Origin: Datnioides undecimradiatus
Lineage: Eukaryota > Chordata > Actinopteri > Lobotiformes > Datnioididae
Length of the DNA stretch: 64,000 nucleotides
Reading direction: 5' to 3'
NCBI GenBank assembly: GCA_008933995.1
Contig: WARS01000046.1
Coordinates: 1,736,001 to 1,800,000 of the forward strand
A program made the position numbers and the translations under genes. A model generated the notes under the pieces. The model did no database searches and had not been told where the DNA came from. It saw nothing but the letters and a program-made list of their open reading frames with translations. Shown piece by piece: positions 19,061 to 32,400 of the stretch. The stretch's first letter is position 1, and each line of letters begins with the position of its first letter.

Positions 19061-20244
19061 TTAGTCACAGTGCAAGTTATATTATTCATGCTATAAGAGA
19101 GATAATGAGCCCTATTCAATTTGCCATGTACTTTTATTAAATGTTACACATGAAGTGTTGTGAAAACAAAAAAATAGCTTATGTAACTTGGTTTTTCAGA
19201 TTTCAGCTTCTGCTCGCCCACCATCTCCTGTTCCTATGGAAACGAGCAGAGTACGGTATGCACAGCATGTTGTGTTTGCACCACATTTAGTTAAATTGTT
19301 GTCTGATCAGTTTCTGCACTGTTTCTTATTGTATCTGAGTAATTAATGAACCAAACTGAGATATTCTGGGTATTCTTAGCATCATTTAGGAACAGCACAT
19401 TCCTCAGACACTGCTGGTGTGTCTCACCTCTCGCATAAAGCAACTTTATTCAGCGCAATGTACATTTAACAGTCTTTTCTTATCACTTTACAGATAAATT
19501 CGGTGCAGCGAAGGTATAACGTTGAGTCCTGAGTCTCTGTGCTTTGAATCTGCAGTGAAAGAAAAACTGAAAAAATGTCACCAACTGTTCTGAACGCAGC
19601 AGGACTGGACTCCCACCTGGGGCCTAAAAAATGTCCCACTTTCTCGTCTCTATATGAGCTCATGCGCTCATGAGTTTAACACGTACGGTGCGGCAAACTG
19701 CAGCCGCTTGCACAATGAGGCCATTATCGTTGTGACAATAAAGCTCTCGCTTAATTACAGCATGCCAGTTACTGGAAGGTTTGTAAACAGGGACTGAGCG
19801 TTTCCTGCGAGGCCTTCTTTTAAAATGGGAAAAAAAGCAGAATGAGTAAGTCTTGACGTGCAGAACGGGGGGAAAGGATGAGCAATACAGCGACACATGA
19901 AAGGACAGGAAAAACAGACAAACCAGAGTGAGTTAAACACAGAGAGGCTGACGTAGAGAGAGGGTCAAACAAACAAAAAGGAAAAGAAGGAGGCGTCATT
20001 TAAAATGCGGGGCTGCATTATTTGCTGAACAGCAGCTGCAGGGTTCCTGGTTGCACAGCTGAAAGAATGCAAACTGACCAACCGTCTACCGTCCAGATGC
20101 TGCCAGGAAGTCCGCCCGTAAAGTTCGGCGTCGGCTTTATTAAGTGACGTACAAGTGACATATTAGCCCATTATGCTTTTTACAAGCAAACACATCTGCA
20201 TCACGTGCTGTGTTTGAGTCCACGTGATTATTTTACATTGCATA

Positions 20245-20312
20245 ACACACACACACACACACACATATATACTACACTATACTATACTATATGATGCTAT
20301 ACTATACTATAT
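20245..20312. repeat. (CA)n followed by ACTAT pentamer tract
   Basis: A CA run (20245-20264) passes through TATATA into repeated ACTAT/ACTATACTAT units. The later part is AT-rich and self-complementary. Confidence 0.85.
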
Positions 20313-21687
20313 TTACTGTTATTTGCTTCTGTTTCTGCATTTACAGCATTGTGAAGTCACTGTCTAGTGTGCATATATTACACATGCGGCACATACAGCA
20401 CTATTCACATATGAAGCTAATCACAATGAGTTGTACAATTGCTTTTGCATTATTTTGGACTTGTTAATCCAAGAATTGTCAAAACCTCACCCCAGTTTTT
20501 TTGTTTTCTCAGTGTTTTGTGATAATAAACTGAATATCTTAGGGGCGGCTGACCTCAGGGAAACTACAGTGACTCTTTTATATAATTATCTGACATTTTA
20601 TAATTAATTGGGAAAGCCTCTCTTTAACATACATCTATATTTATTTCTATCTTTGCACAGATATTTGCACACTGATACAGTCTAATACACTGTTTATTGC
20701 ATTGTCCATAGCTTTTTAAATGCAGTTATAGTTTCTCTGCTGTAAAATATGAAGTCTTATCCTTTTCAAGTCTTTTTGAGCCCCCGTGTCAGTTGCCGAC
20801 ACATTCATACATCAGCTGATATCTGCAAGTTCCTGCTGATGCTTGTTTTCACTTCTTATTAATTAATTCCTCCTCCTGTCTCAATTGGTCTGTCAGAAGC
20901 TCAAACCTGCTCCAACGACTTCCCCAGTGCCAGAATAAGAAGGAACAATTAACCAATCTGGATCATCTGGGCTCCTTTTACAATAAATGGGACACTTGCA
21001 CATGTGGCCTCATTTTAGGTATTCAGGGGGTTTCTGCACCCAAAGGATTTACCAGTCATGTGATAATAGAGAAATTAGGGTCACTGCTAAAAGCTAAAAA
21101 CAATATTCATTTTGAAGAATTTGCCAAAGTGCTACTCTACAGTGTGTTTACATTTGGGGATTATTAGAATATTGCATGTGCATGCTGTTAAACTATAAAT
21201 TGCATGTACCCTCCACTCCTTCATAGGGTGTTTATACTTCTTATTACAGCCAGCACTGCTTGATGGGTGTGCAGCCTAAACTGTATCATTAAGTGAGCCA
21301 ACCACGCTGTGACGCCGTCGACCCTAATCCAGTTGTTTTGATCCAGAGATAGAGGTCACACCCATGAGTAAGCAATACAAACAGCAGTCACACAGTCAGC
21401 CATGAGGTCAGCATTTCTGCATAAACACAAACAACTAGAGCGCACAAATGAATACGAATAACATGATCATGATGCAGCAAACAGCCGATTGAAAGTTAGA
21501 AATGTTTACAATCTTGCATTGAGTGAGATTAACCTGGAAAATGCATTTAATGTCTTTCTATGCAATTGTATATTAATGAACAATAATAATACTGTTATTA
21601 CAGCTTGGATATGAGGAGATCGTTTTCTTCTGAGCATCCCCGAGCTGCAGACTCTCGGATATTAAAAAACACCCCAGGGTGACTCAC

Positions 21688-21725
21688 CTCTGTTTGTTTC
21701 CTGAGACTCCAGACCGTCTGAAGCT
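21688..21725 (-). other. clu: Non-coding first exon of clu (inferred)
   Basis: Lies 25-35 bases downstream of a minus-strand TATA box and ends at a consensus donor (AGAG|GTGAGT at 21688/21687). The true start site could differ by several bases. Confidence 0.6.
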
Positions 21726-21747
21726 GCCTCAGCCTCTCTGCTGCTCG

Positions 21748-21755
21748 TATTTATA
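21748..21755 (-). promoter_or_regulatory. clu: clu TATA box
   Basis: Minus-strand GGTATAAATA. A GC-rich stretch with GGCGGGCGG (Sp1-like) lies 50-60 bases upstream, around 21800-21825. I did not find an obvious heat-shock element such as the one described in mammalian clusterin promoters. Confidence 0.6.
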
Positions 21756-22193
21756 CCAGCGGATAACGGGGACGGTGCAGACATGTGATTCACCGACCAA
21801 GCATGCCGCCCGCCGCCGCTGCAGTCAAGCAACTGCACTGAGAAAGACGATTTCCTGTATGTCACTACAAAATAAATTTCGTCTTTTAAAAAAACCCCGG
21901 ATAATCTTTTTTCTAGTTTCACATTGTGCTTCTTCTTCACTTATCTGTCCCGTGCGTTAAATACAATGCGTTACATTTGGCAGCTATTGCGCTTTACCTT
22001 TGCACAAAGACTGGAAATAAACAGTCAAATCAGCCTTGAGAAGTAAGCTGGTCCCCTGATTTTCTCTGCATGTCCTGACCGTCTGCTGTAGCCTGCTCAT
22101 TTTCTGTCTGTAGGCTGAACCAGATCTGACAGTGATGGATGCGCAGCGAACAGACTTGCAGTGCAGAACTGGAGTCGGTGTCGGATGCAGAGT

Positions 22194-22470
22194 TTAGGTC
22201 GTGGGAGAGTGTTGATCCTTTAAAACCAAAATGTGTTCCACAGTAGTGTCCTCCTCAACTCCAGTCACAGTTTTGAGCCCGTGGTCGCTGATGTGGAATG
22301 AGAAAGAGCAGTGGGACGAGCACACATCCCTGAGGGACTCCAGTGCTGATTGTGCTGTTAGCCCCATATGCAAACTGCAGGGGGTCAACTGGGTGAACAG
22401 ACTTGTTCTTGGGGATTAAAGTTACTTCATTTACTTTCCTCTTGTTGATATGATCCATTGTTATTAGCAA
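22194..22470 (-). mobile_element. Decayed LINE reverse-transcriptase fragment
   Basis: The minus-strand frame at 22470-22255 reads DPLQFAYGAN followed by STGVPQGCVLVPLLF, the fingers/palm motif of non-LTR reverse transcriptases. In another frame, 22300-22210, EEDTTVEHI corresponds to the ADDTTV catalytic box, with the first Asp-containing pair altered. Frame changes and internal deletion show it is dead. It lies about 450 bases upstream of the clu promoter. Confidence 0.8.
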
Positions 22471-24119
22471 ACGTTGTCAAACAATATATTTTGCACCTTT
22501 TACATTTTTTGAAAGTGTAGAGACTTGCAGAAAATGCCCGTATGTAATTCATTTCGTAGTTAATCGTTCTCATTTTATAAGAACAGTGAAAAATTGTACT
22601 GAAAACTCATAACCTTCAGATTCACAGAGTGACGCAGACACTGTGATACATCAGTTATGTATTATTATAATCTTATCTTATTCTGCTTTATGCATGAAAT
22701 ACTGGGAAAATGTATTATCTTTACTAATTTTATTACTTTAATTCCTGTGTCGGACCGCTGTATTCAATTCAAAACCAATAGTATGATTCACTGATTTTCA
22801 CATGTGCCACTCATGAAGTCCTTTGGCATCTTTTTTAATGGCAAATGCTTTTATTTTGAAATCCAAGCGCAGTTTCCTGTCCCCGCGCTGTTTAACTGCG
22901 CGTGACTTGACGCTCGTGAGTGGACTTTTCCAGAAGTTTTGTAATTTTTTGGCAGCAGCGCTCAGAGCTGCTGAACAGAAAGACAAACATTTGATTCATC
23001 CTGCGTGACTCAACATTAAATAACCTCACTTTCACATGTCTTTGTCTGATTATGACCAAACCTCAGTATGTGCTCAACAGATTCACAAATATATATATGT
23101 CATGCCCAAATTTAGAGCCAAATATAAAAGTCTTATATTTTATATATTTTGTTTAATTTAATTTATCCACCTTGCATTGTGTCTTGCAACTCAATCATAC
23201 TTTTATGTATTTGTATATGTGTTTTTTAGAACAATATTTTAATATGTTTTATTAAAAGGTAACCTGTTAACAGTTTTGTTTCAACAGTTGGGTTTTTCCA
23301 CAGTTTTAATGTTTTTATTAACGCTTTTTCATATCAAATTATTTAGTGAAACTGCAGAAAGGTGTGAACAGAACGGTGATGGGGTTACTGAAACATGCTT
23401 GATTCATGATCTAGTTTTGCTGGATTTCTGTGAAAAACATGCATCTCCATATTTGATAGCAGTGATTTTTTAAGATAAAAACAAAGATATGTTCCTTTTC
23501 ATACTGCATGACATGTTAAAACCCATTATTATGTGATTATCTGAAACAAAGATGATATTGATAATAATCAATGTTTTGGGGGATACATGGTTTTAACAGG
23601 ACTCAGTATAATGCAGAGTTTTGCTCAAACAGCACAGAGGTCACTGATGTCAGACCTGTAGGCTGTTTTGACTGAAAACCAGCCTGCACTAACATGTACT
23701 GTAACTTCCTGTTAGTGTGAAGAGGCTTTTGGGGAATTTAAACCCAGCAGAAGGAGGTGGAGCACCAAAAAAGGTTGAAACACGTATGTTAACACACAAA
23801 TATTAAAGTCAGTGAATCAGGCTCCTGTCAAATCAAGTATCATTAACACCAAAGTCTCCTTAAACAAACCAGTAATCTGTTAATCCTAATAAACAACAAG
23901 TGAGCACTGTGTCATCTCTGTTCCAGTAAATCATACACACACAAACACACACACACGCTCACACACAGATTCCTCAGCTCTGTGTCAGCAGCATTCATCT
24001 CTCTGTGTAGCTGTTATGCGCCATTTAATGTTGCACCAGTATCCATTTTAAAACTTAGAATACTTGTTGTCATCTAACCTCACTGAAAACCTGGCAATGC
24101 ATGCAGTCAACACACACAA

Positions 24120-24330
24120 AACGCACACAGACACAGAGTTTCAGTTACTTCCTGTGTCAGTTTCCTTTCCTTTTTTAACTCTGATACATTCACTTCCTGT
24201 CCTGGCTCTGACCACTTGCTACCAGACGTTCCTCGTCACCTGTGTCTCATTAGTTCATTAGTTTCACCTGTGCCTCGTCAGCCTTTCCTCTCAGAGTATA
24301 TATTGTGTGTTTTTTGTGCCACGTGCATAA
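24120..24330. repeat. Repeat fragment related to the 59.4-59.8 kb element
   Basis: Contains CACCTGTGTCTCATTAGTTC and TTTCACCTGTGCCTCGTC followed by TATATATTGTG. These words parallel TTTCACCTGTGTCTCGTTTT and the TATTTAAGTTGTG box in the longer copy at 59390-59800. Confidence 0.45.
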
Positions 24331-27300
24331 TCTCAGATGTTTTCCCCAAGAGTAAAACATCTTAAAGTCATGCCACCCCTTAGTTATGCTGCTATGGGGG
24401 TGTCTGTTTTGACTGTTACGTCATAGCTAAAAGAGCAGCTACACAAAGTAACGTCTGCAATGGGCATAAATATTAATACATGTAAAACTCTGGTGCACAT
24501 ACATCCAAATGCTTGCTTGGCCCAATCCTTCTTTCTCAATAGTCTCAATACTATTAAATAATGCTGAGTAATGATGATCTCCTCTGGAGAAAATCAAACC
24601 AATGAACCCTAAATGTGAACCCGAATCTTGTTCTTTGTTGCCTGTAGCTGAAGAACATCCACATAAAGTTTACTGCGTCACAGAAAAAGACAAGCTTTGA
24701 TGCTGACTGGACTCTTCAAAGCTTGTTGGAGTTGTTTTTGAGGCATCTGGGCGTCTTGTTCCTCAGTGCAAAAACCAAATGTGACACTAGGTGGCAGGAA
24801 CTCCATTCTTATACTCTTAATTCTCCTCATCTCAGATCCCAACACTGGATCCACATCATAGATATGTCTACTCATACCCAATGCTTATAAAACTGTTTTT
24901 AAAAGGATAAAACACTTTGATAAAGTACAAATTAATAAGGTGGGACATATACCACTGCCAGACCAGCCTGCTTCAGACCTTCAGATCCATCAAACATTAA
25001 AATGTCTGAATATTTTAAATGAACTGAAACTATGACGTCATCTCAGAGGATGCAACATGAATGACATATACTGTCTTTTGGCTGATGATCAGTGTATTTC
25101 AAACAACATCCCTCTTTAATGTCTAATCTCATTAAACCATATCATCATTGTTTAGGTTTAGGTGTTGTTTGCAGGTTAAATGACTCAGCTCAGTGTGCAG
25201 GGATCTGCACTGACCACTTGGTTTTGCTGTTGTTGTGATAAGGGAAGACAGACGGGAAAGCTGTAGAGGTCACTGCATTCTGCAGTTGAGTTTGCAGATT
25301 TGCAGCGGCATGTAGACTAGAATAGATGGCATTATTTAAATTAAACACTACACATATCACTATGTAGTCGTGGAATTATATGTAAATCTTATGCAAGACT
25401 CAGTACATCTGTGATCTGTTTCATCTGTCATATGCTGTAGCTGCAATCTATTGAGTGATGCACAGTGTTGTGCTCTTTGATTAATGAGGTTGAGGTGAAG
25501 ACTTTAATGTTTTGCAGAACACAGCAGTGGCTCTTCCCAGTCATTATAATCCGTATAAACACAAACCAACAAACCAATTGTCCTGAAAACTGTGTAACTG
25601 AGAACAAAAAGCAGAGTCAAATTCTTTGTAAGTGTGCACATACTTGGCCAATGAGCTCCTCCATTAACAGCCCCACGTGTGAAGTTTCAGTGTGAGTCAT
25701 GACGCAGCATCCATATCGGAGTTAAAGCAGCTTTAGCTGATTTACTTTCATTCAGTGACACGAGGCTGATATTCTCCTCCATTCAGAGACAGATGTTGGT
25801 TTACAAAGTGTTCCTGTTATAAATTTGTTCCTCTTTCTCCTCCTTTGCTGTCTCTGTTTTCTGTGAATCATTTACTTCACAACGTGCTCCGGATGGGGCG
25901 TCATCAAACAAAGATGTATGTTGCTGCAAAAGTTCAAACTGCAGTGAGATGACAGTGGAGAAGACAGGACTCTTGGAGCAGCTTGTAGCGTTTATCCTTC
26001 ATGCTAATTTATGGCCACACTGAAGTTCTCTCGCACCTCACAGCAAGTGAGGAAAAGTCCAGGGAGATGCTGTTTATCAAATACATGCAGCACAAAAATA
26101 ACTAAATTCAGGTAGTGTATATTTAATGTTATCAATTACTAAAAGCAAAATGCCTAAAGGTGCTGGTTTTCCACACAGCTCAGGTGTGTTGACCTGTAAA
26201 ACACCGGCTATTGGTTGCTGCATGCAGCCAACTTGCATTACTCTACAATGTCTGACACTGACAGACAGGTAAATCATATGCAAAATGTTCGGCAACATTT
26301 TCCAAACATAAAATATTTAAGCAGTGACACAGCGTAGCGTCATCTTTGGAACAAAAAGGCAACAGGGGTTTTTGGGAAATGTTGTCCTAGCTTGAAGAAA
26401 CATTAGCTGTTTTTAGATCTTTCTGGGGGAAAGTCCAAGTGGAGTCACAGGTCTACAAAAGCCAGCTGCAAGTCAAGGTGCAAGTCTTGCTGACCATTAA
26501 AACTGCACCACATATGGTATTTTTTAAACAATGGGTGATAAAAATGTTCTTTTACAGGGCTGTTTTATATTTTATTCTCCTGGTATTTTACTGTCAGGCT
26601 CACAATGGACAGTTTGAAGAAAAATGAAAATGCATCCACCAGGAGAAGCTGTTTAACCAGACGATTGCACTGACAACCAGCTGCGGTGTGAATATACTTA
26701 TATGTACTATGCATGTGACTTGGGGATACCACTAGAGGCCACAAGAGGAATCAGGCCTGGTTACTATTTTCTTAATTCTGTGGTCTCATAATCAACTCAA
26801 CCCATAATTAAGCACGTTTCTCTCGTTCTGACAGTGTGAGAAACTGATGATGTAAAGCAAACGTCCACCACAGGACGCACACAGTGAAGCAGTCACTCCA
26901 AAAGAGCAGCTCGCTGTAACCCACTGCTTTCTAACAGCATGCATCTGCTGCCATCCCCATACCGCCCCTATTGTCCATGTGCATGCTGCATCTTGCAAAC
27001 GTGTAGCGTTAATTTCTGAGGACATGCTCAACTAATGCTGCGCAGCCTTCATGTGCACAGGTAGTTAACACCAAACTTAACAGCCTAAGTCTTATGTTTC
27101 AAGTCTACAGCTCTGGCTCTAGTTGTTACCAACCATCAACTATAACAGACTTTGCTTCAGTAGTTACAGGTCTGACGATAACATGCTACATGCCAGCATC
27201 TTACATTAGATTTTAATGTCACACAGGCCAACAGTGCACATGTGGAGTTTAAACTTGTTCAGTCTCTGATGCTCAGTGTTGACAGTTTACCAGCAGCATA

Positions 27301-28699
27301 TCCAGTGTGACTAAGCTAATTACCTGCTGCGTGACATTTTGCCAACCTGTGTTTTGCTCCTCATTGTCAGTGTGTGTGTGTATCCAGATGGTTGTGAGAG
27401 CTCGCCCTGTGTGTGTGTGTGTGTGTGTGTCCGTGTGCATCATGTGCCAAGCTGCTCCAGTGTTAAATTGTCCAACCAGTGAATTGAAACCATGCAGGTC
27501 TGAAGCCAATCCTCTACCCGTGCTGTGGATCTCAACATTTCAGCACACACACACATACAGAGAGAGCGCTCTGCATGAGCTGCTCTGCTGGCCTCTAACA
27601 TAAAACATAATTATCGCCAGGCTTAATTGGTCCAATTGGTGGTGCTGAATGACCCGTGGCTGACAGGCCACAGATGAACTTCAAACATTTGGATGATTCT
27701 GGTATCAATTTAAGGGGAATTGTGTTCGTGTGTGTGTGTGGATGCGTGAGTATGAGTGTGCTGGAATGTGCATGAGCAACTTCACGTTCTAATCAAAGGC
27801 CAGTGGCTTCGTGATCAAAGACGTCGCCATTAAATCCTCATTTTTACAAGCTGCAGCATCCAAGGCCGTAAGAACTCTGGAGGAAAGGAAGGGAGACAGG
27901 GACGTGGCGTTAAAGCCACTCAGAGATGTAGAAGAAATGTTTAAAAGGAAGCTGATTAATCACTCTGTGACAGTTCAGATGGTGATCTAATGCGAAACAA
28001 TCTGCCTGCAGTGACATGTTGTGATAAGAGCATCTGCAGTTAAGCAGTAATCATGGCAAGGGATCTACTTAAGGGTGTTTGGTGCTGGAAAGTGTTTATC
28101 TAATAGTTTTTCTGGATTGGTTGATCGTGATGTCACCACTGTATCACTAATTTGGTAATTGTATTTCCTTTACCCTTCGTCATGTTGGTGGTTTGGATAA
28201 TGAAGACCCAGTAGGCCTGGATAATTAAATAAAGTTCAAGAGCTACAATCCACTATATCTGGTATACAATCCAGTGTGTTAAGGGGTTTACGGTACAAAG
28301 ACACTGATAAACTATTAATAAATGATGCATAATATCAGGTGATTATGATGCCACTGCTCATTCTTCTTCATATATATTTCTCATTTTCTTCCTGTGCCAG
28401 AAAATGTAGTTAGTAATGTCAAAATGTAGTTAACAAAAGCAAAATGTGCAGCAAACCTGTATCATAGCTATATTAAAATGTCATAGTGAGTGCAGGAGAG
28501 AAAATAAGTGTAGTGAAAACACTCGGCCATGCCCGGCGGCCACTGGAGCTGCCTCGTCAGCTGGATGGCCGGATGGCCGGATGTGTGTGTTGGTGAGAGA
28601 ATTACACCTGCTGGTAGTCGTACACAGTGGTAGCTGAGGTTAGCCGGAGCAAGCTGAGAAGACGGCAGGCTGGTGCCAGATAGGGATTACAGCTTTGAC

Positions 28700-28723
28700 G
28701 TGTGTGTGTGTGTGTGTGTGTGT
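28700..28723. repeat. (TG)n tract
   Basis: About twelve TG units in non-coding sequence. Confidence 0.95.
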
Positions 28724-29451
28724 AGGTGTGTGTTCACAGAAACTATTTTCCTGTCTCCCAGGCCAAGGCCACAGATATTCAAGGTGCTCGCTCCACAGTG
28801 TTCAAACATTTGTTAGCAATTAGCCTCGGCCACAAAACTGACTTTCAACAAAACACATGGACCCTCCCTCCCTCCTTTTTTTTCACCCTGTCCCTTTTCC
28901 AGTCCCTCCCTCATTTTCCAATTTCTTTGTTCCACTCCCATCGCTCTCTCTCTCTTTCTCAGCCGCTCTGTCTTTCTTACCACCCTTCTTCTTTTCTCTC
29001 CATCCCCTCTCGCTCCATTTCCTCCCTCCTTCTCTGAAGTCGCACATGGTTTCTGTCTGAGGAGGTTTTAGTTTCCTCAGGCTCTGGATGGGAGAGGGAT
29101 GATGCCAGAAAGCTGCAGGCAAACACACACACACACACACACGTTCAAAACTTAATGGGAGCTTTGACCATGTTCCTTCAGCACTGATAGATCTACAAGA
29201 AAATTTGAATTAATCTAGAAATCAGACAGTTTCGCAGGTTGCAGAAGTCCTTTTTTTTGCCTGTATGGAATTACATTCAATGTGGCTGAATTTCCAAATC
29301 TGTGGACATTTTGGGACTTTCTAAATAAATTGCTGTCTACTTCTGCTCTTCTTGGACACTTGCACTGTGGGGGAGTGCAATATCACCACCATCGAGCTGA
29401 GGACCAGCAAAATAGACGAGTTATTTCTAAAGGATTCTTGACTGAGGAATC

Positions 29452-29458
29452 ATGAAAG
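29452..29458 (+). CDS. scara3: Tentative first coding exon of scara3 (ATG AAA G)
   Basis: The first certain scara3 exon (39107) starts in phase 1 and has no in-frame ATG upstream before a TAA at 39025-39027, so the start codon is in an earlier exon. ATGAAAG|GTACTG at 29452 has the right phase and would give MKDNYGG. Human SCARA3 also starts MK, and the total would be 606 residues, equal to the human length as I recall it. An A/T-rich TAAATAAAT lies about 130 bases upstream. This is inference; other upstream exons are possible. Confidence 0.3.
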
Positions 29459-32400
29459 GTACTGTCTTCCTCTTATAAGTTTGTTTTGAGCACATACAAT
29501 CTGCATCTTCCTGCTTTCTTGTCATGCAACAAACTTGAACTAACTAATACCTGAGTGCATTTGCTGGTGTGCAGAAAAACCTTGTAATACATGTAGACAG
29601 AAACAGTACCTGACATTGTGGCATGCAGGCAGGCACCTGCGCAGGGCACCAGCGACCACATATGCTTCTGATCTGCTGTGAAACTTGGCAGTGTGGATCC
29701 TGAGAAAGTGCCGGTTTGTTGTTCTTGGATGTGAGACTTTGATCAGTCAGCTTTAAATCTCTATACATGTGTGCGTGCACACCATATCCCCGTTTCATAA
29801 AACATAAGATGTACTCTAGCCCTGCCAATCTGCAACATATTGACTTAATATCCCCTTTAAAAGAGGGCGAGTGAAAACACAACATTTGAATTTGAGCTTT
29901 TTACACAACAAGGCATGAAAGTGAGACCTGCCATTGGCTTTGAAGAGGGCAAAGGCTCGTACATGGTTCCCAGACGTACAGTACGAGAAGTGAAAGGCTG
30001 ACAGAGATGGGAGGATAACAGGGAGGGAGCAGGAAGCAGTCCCACATGTGGGCTAGCAGCTTGAAAAGACGTTGAAAAGTGTTGACATATTCATCACCAA
30101 CAGTATATGATTGATTAAGTCCTGTATTTCCTCTGTTTTGATGTCCTTTTTAAAACTTGGAGGTATATTTTTTTGCTTGGATTTCATTTTCTGTGGTGTT
30201 GCTCTTTTAATTGACCACAGCCAACAAAGCTAAAATTACGTTCCAATCGCTAAACTAATCATCATTTTTAACATTAAATATGAATTTATGCAGGCTAAGC
30301 AGCTTAACATTGCTATGTTACAATGAAATTAAAGTGCGGTCTTATTTTGTGTTTTTGGTATAGTACGATATCATGTTGCTAATAACTTCAGAGCGAGCTA
30401 ACGTTGGGACGTTTGTTTGATTAGCTAGCTAACGAAAAGTCTAGCTAGGGTTGTCATGTCAGAAACCAAATTTGTGAAATGAAAAGCAGATTTTGGTTTC
30501 CTCTGTTGGAAATTAGGGGTCTATATTTTAGAAAAGAAGTACATTTTGTGGAGTGAATCTGCTTCTGGTTCACGTCTAACTGTATACTGCATTCGTACCC
30601 TGCAGAGACAGTAATGGTGGAGGTGGGGCTAAGACTTAGCAAAGGGTCAATGTGGAAATCACTGCTCATGCTGGTTTGTCTACTGGATTTTCCAAACAAA
30701 AATTGAGTTTCAAACCAAATAATGTTTATTAGGACAAAATGTTTTTTAAATTAAGGAAAATAAGTCCACTAGGTAAAATAAAATCAGCTTCCAGTTTGAG
30801 TGAGTCCTTTGCTGCTGTTGAGCCTGGAGGAGAGAGAGGCAGCGCTGAGCCACGAGATGATTCACCAAATTAACTCCAAGAACATTTACAGTGTACTCCT
30901 CAGCCAAACAGTACAGGAGGTCTGTTAATGCGGTTTCCAGTCTTGCTGAAAGCAGGTCCAGCCCTGCTCAACTAGAACAAAACATGCTGCCTCATACATT
31001 CCTAACAGGGCTGGAGAGGAGGAGGGGAGTCAGAGGAGGGTGAGGAGATGGGGGAGAGGAGGAAAAGGTGGAGGACTGGAGACAGGTGTACGACTGGCAA
31101 AGGGGGAGGAAAGAGTGAGCAAAGGCAAGAAGAGGAGGGGAGGCAGAGAAAGAGACGTTTTCTTGTTTTCAGTTTCCATTTTTGCTGTGGCAGCGTTATA
31201 ATTTCACAGTCAAAGCATTTTGAATTTGGATTAAAAAAGGGGAAAAACAGCAGACATAACAGCTGATTGTCATCTGGAGTTGTTCTTTCTATATCCAGTG
31301 TGGACATTTTCATTTAGTTTTACTGATTTGGATTAATTACCAGCTTGACTTTTCATGTTTTTACACCAACTCTAGCAGCATTTACATAAAAATGTAAAGG
31401 TGCAGAAGGTGGTGGTTTTATTAACCTGGTCAGGAGTAGTAGCTGTTTAACACTAGCAAATGCTGTCAACATACTTCTGTGTACTTGTTCCCTTGAGCCT
31501 TGATGCAGCATCACACAATGCTTTTACAGACAATGCTCTGCTTCTGTCTGTCTGTCTGTGGTTTTCAGATGTCAACATAACAATGCACACACGGAAAACA
31601 ATCAACTACATAAACAGGAAGTTACTGTCGCATCACAGGATGAAACATAAGAGTTTCAGGAGCCAAGAGAGTTACTCACAGACAAATGGGTGTTTCAGTT
31701 ATTTGTTGGATGTATCCATGAAATACAGGGAGAGAGAGTGGAAAATATCAGATTATGTAAATTTAACTGGCACATCTAAACAAGACTTGAACTCATTAGC
31801 CCACCCTTATTTGTCTCATCAGTTCACTGACCAGTTCATTAATTAAGCAAGCCAGTGCTAAAGCTGACAAACAATAACAGCCAAACTTACCTTGTAACTA
31901 GTTTGTGTGACACCACCTGTTTTCATTCAGTCATTAAAACAGATGTTATATAAGCTAAATTGGATTTAACAAACACCTGGTGATGTCCACATACTTTAAA
32001 CCGTACTTTAAAACTTACTTTTGGAAAACTTTTCCTACCTTTGCCTTCAATCTGTCTCTCTGGAAAGTTCTTATAAGGTGGTGATTATGTGGAATTTGAA
32101 GGCAGGTAAAACATACAGACGGGCCTGTAAATAAAGCATTAGCGAATATTGCACACGCCCTTTGGCCTTGAAACCCTGTAAACATAACCAGGCTTGTCTA
32201 ACGGTCTCACCCTGGCTGTCCAACGCGGTTTAGCCCTGAGAAAACCTGATGCGTTTACAGGCTCCTGACAATGAAAATCTCCCGTTTCGCTGCCGAACCA
32301 CAATAAAAGAACATTCTCTTGTAATGGCTCGTCTATAACTTTGGCTCCGCAGTCTGCAGCAACACATTCCAGGCGTTTATAGTTTTGTGAGGAGACCACA

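Larger units (their letters stand above)
17611..21687 (-). other. clu: clu intron 1
   Basis: Runs from the GTGAGT donor at 21687 to the acceptor at 17611. It holds a CA tract (18112-18160), an old dispersed repeat (18778-19060), a CA/TA stretch (20245-20270) and an ACTAT pentamer tract (20268-20312). I see no other gene in it. Confidence 0.55.
22471..29300. other. Intergenic region between clu promoter and the tentative scara3 first exon
   Basis: AT-rich, with frequent stops in all frames. It contains short CA/TG tracts (23935-23965, 27409-27430, 28700-28723, 29123-29142), a pyrimidine-rich tract (28860-29035) and a repeat fragment near 24120-24330. No supported gene is seen. Confidence 0.5.

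Noticed and set aside
28726-29060. Two overlapping Ser/Pro/Leu-rich frames
   Set aside because: Product of a pyrimidine-rich low-complexity tract.
31976-32000. GATGTCCACATACTTT as another Tc1 end
   Set aside because: Only one short word matches, and no transposase or partner repeat is nearby; chance is likely.
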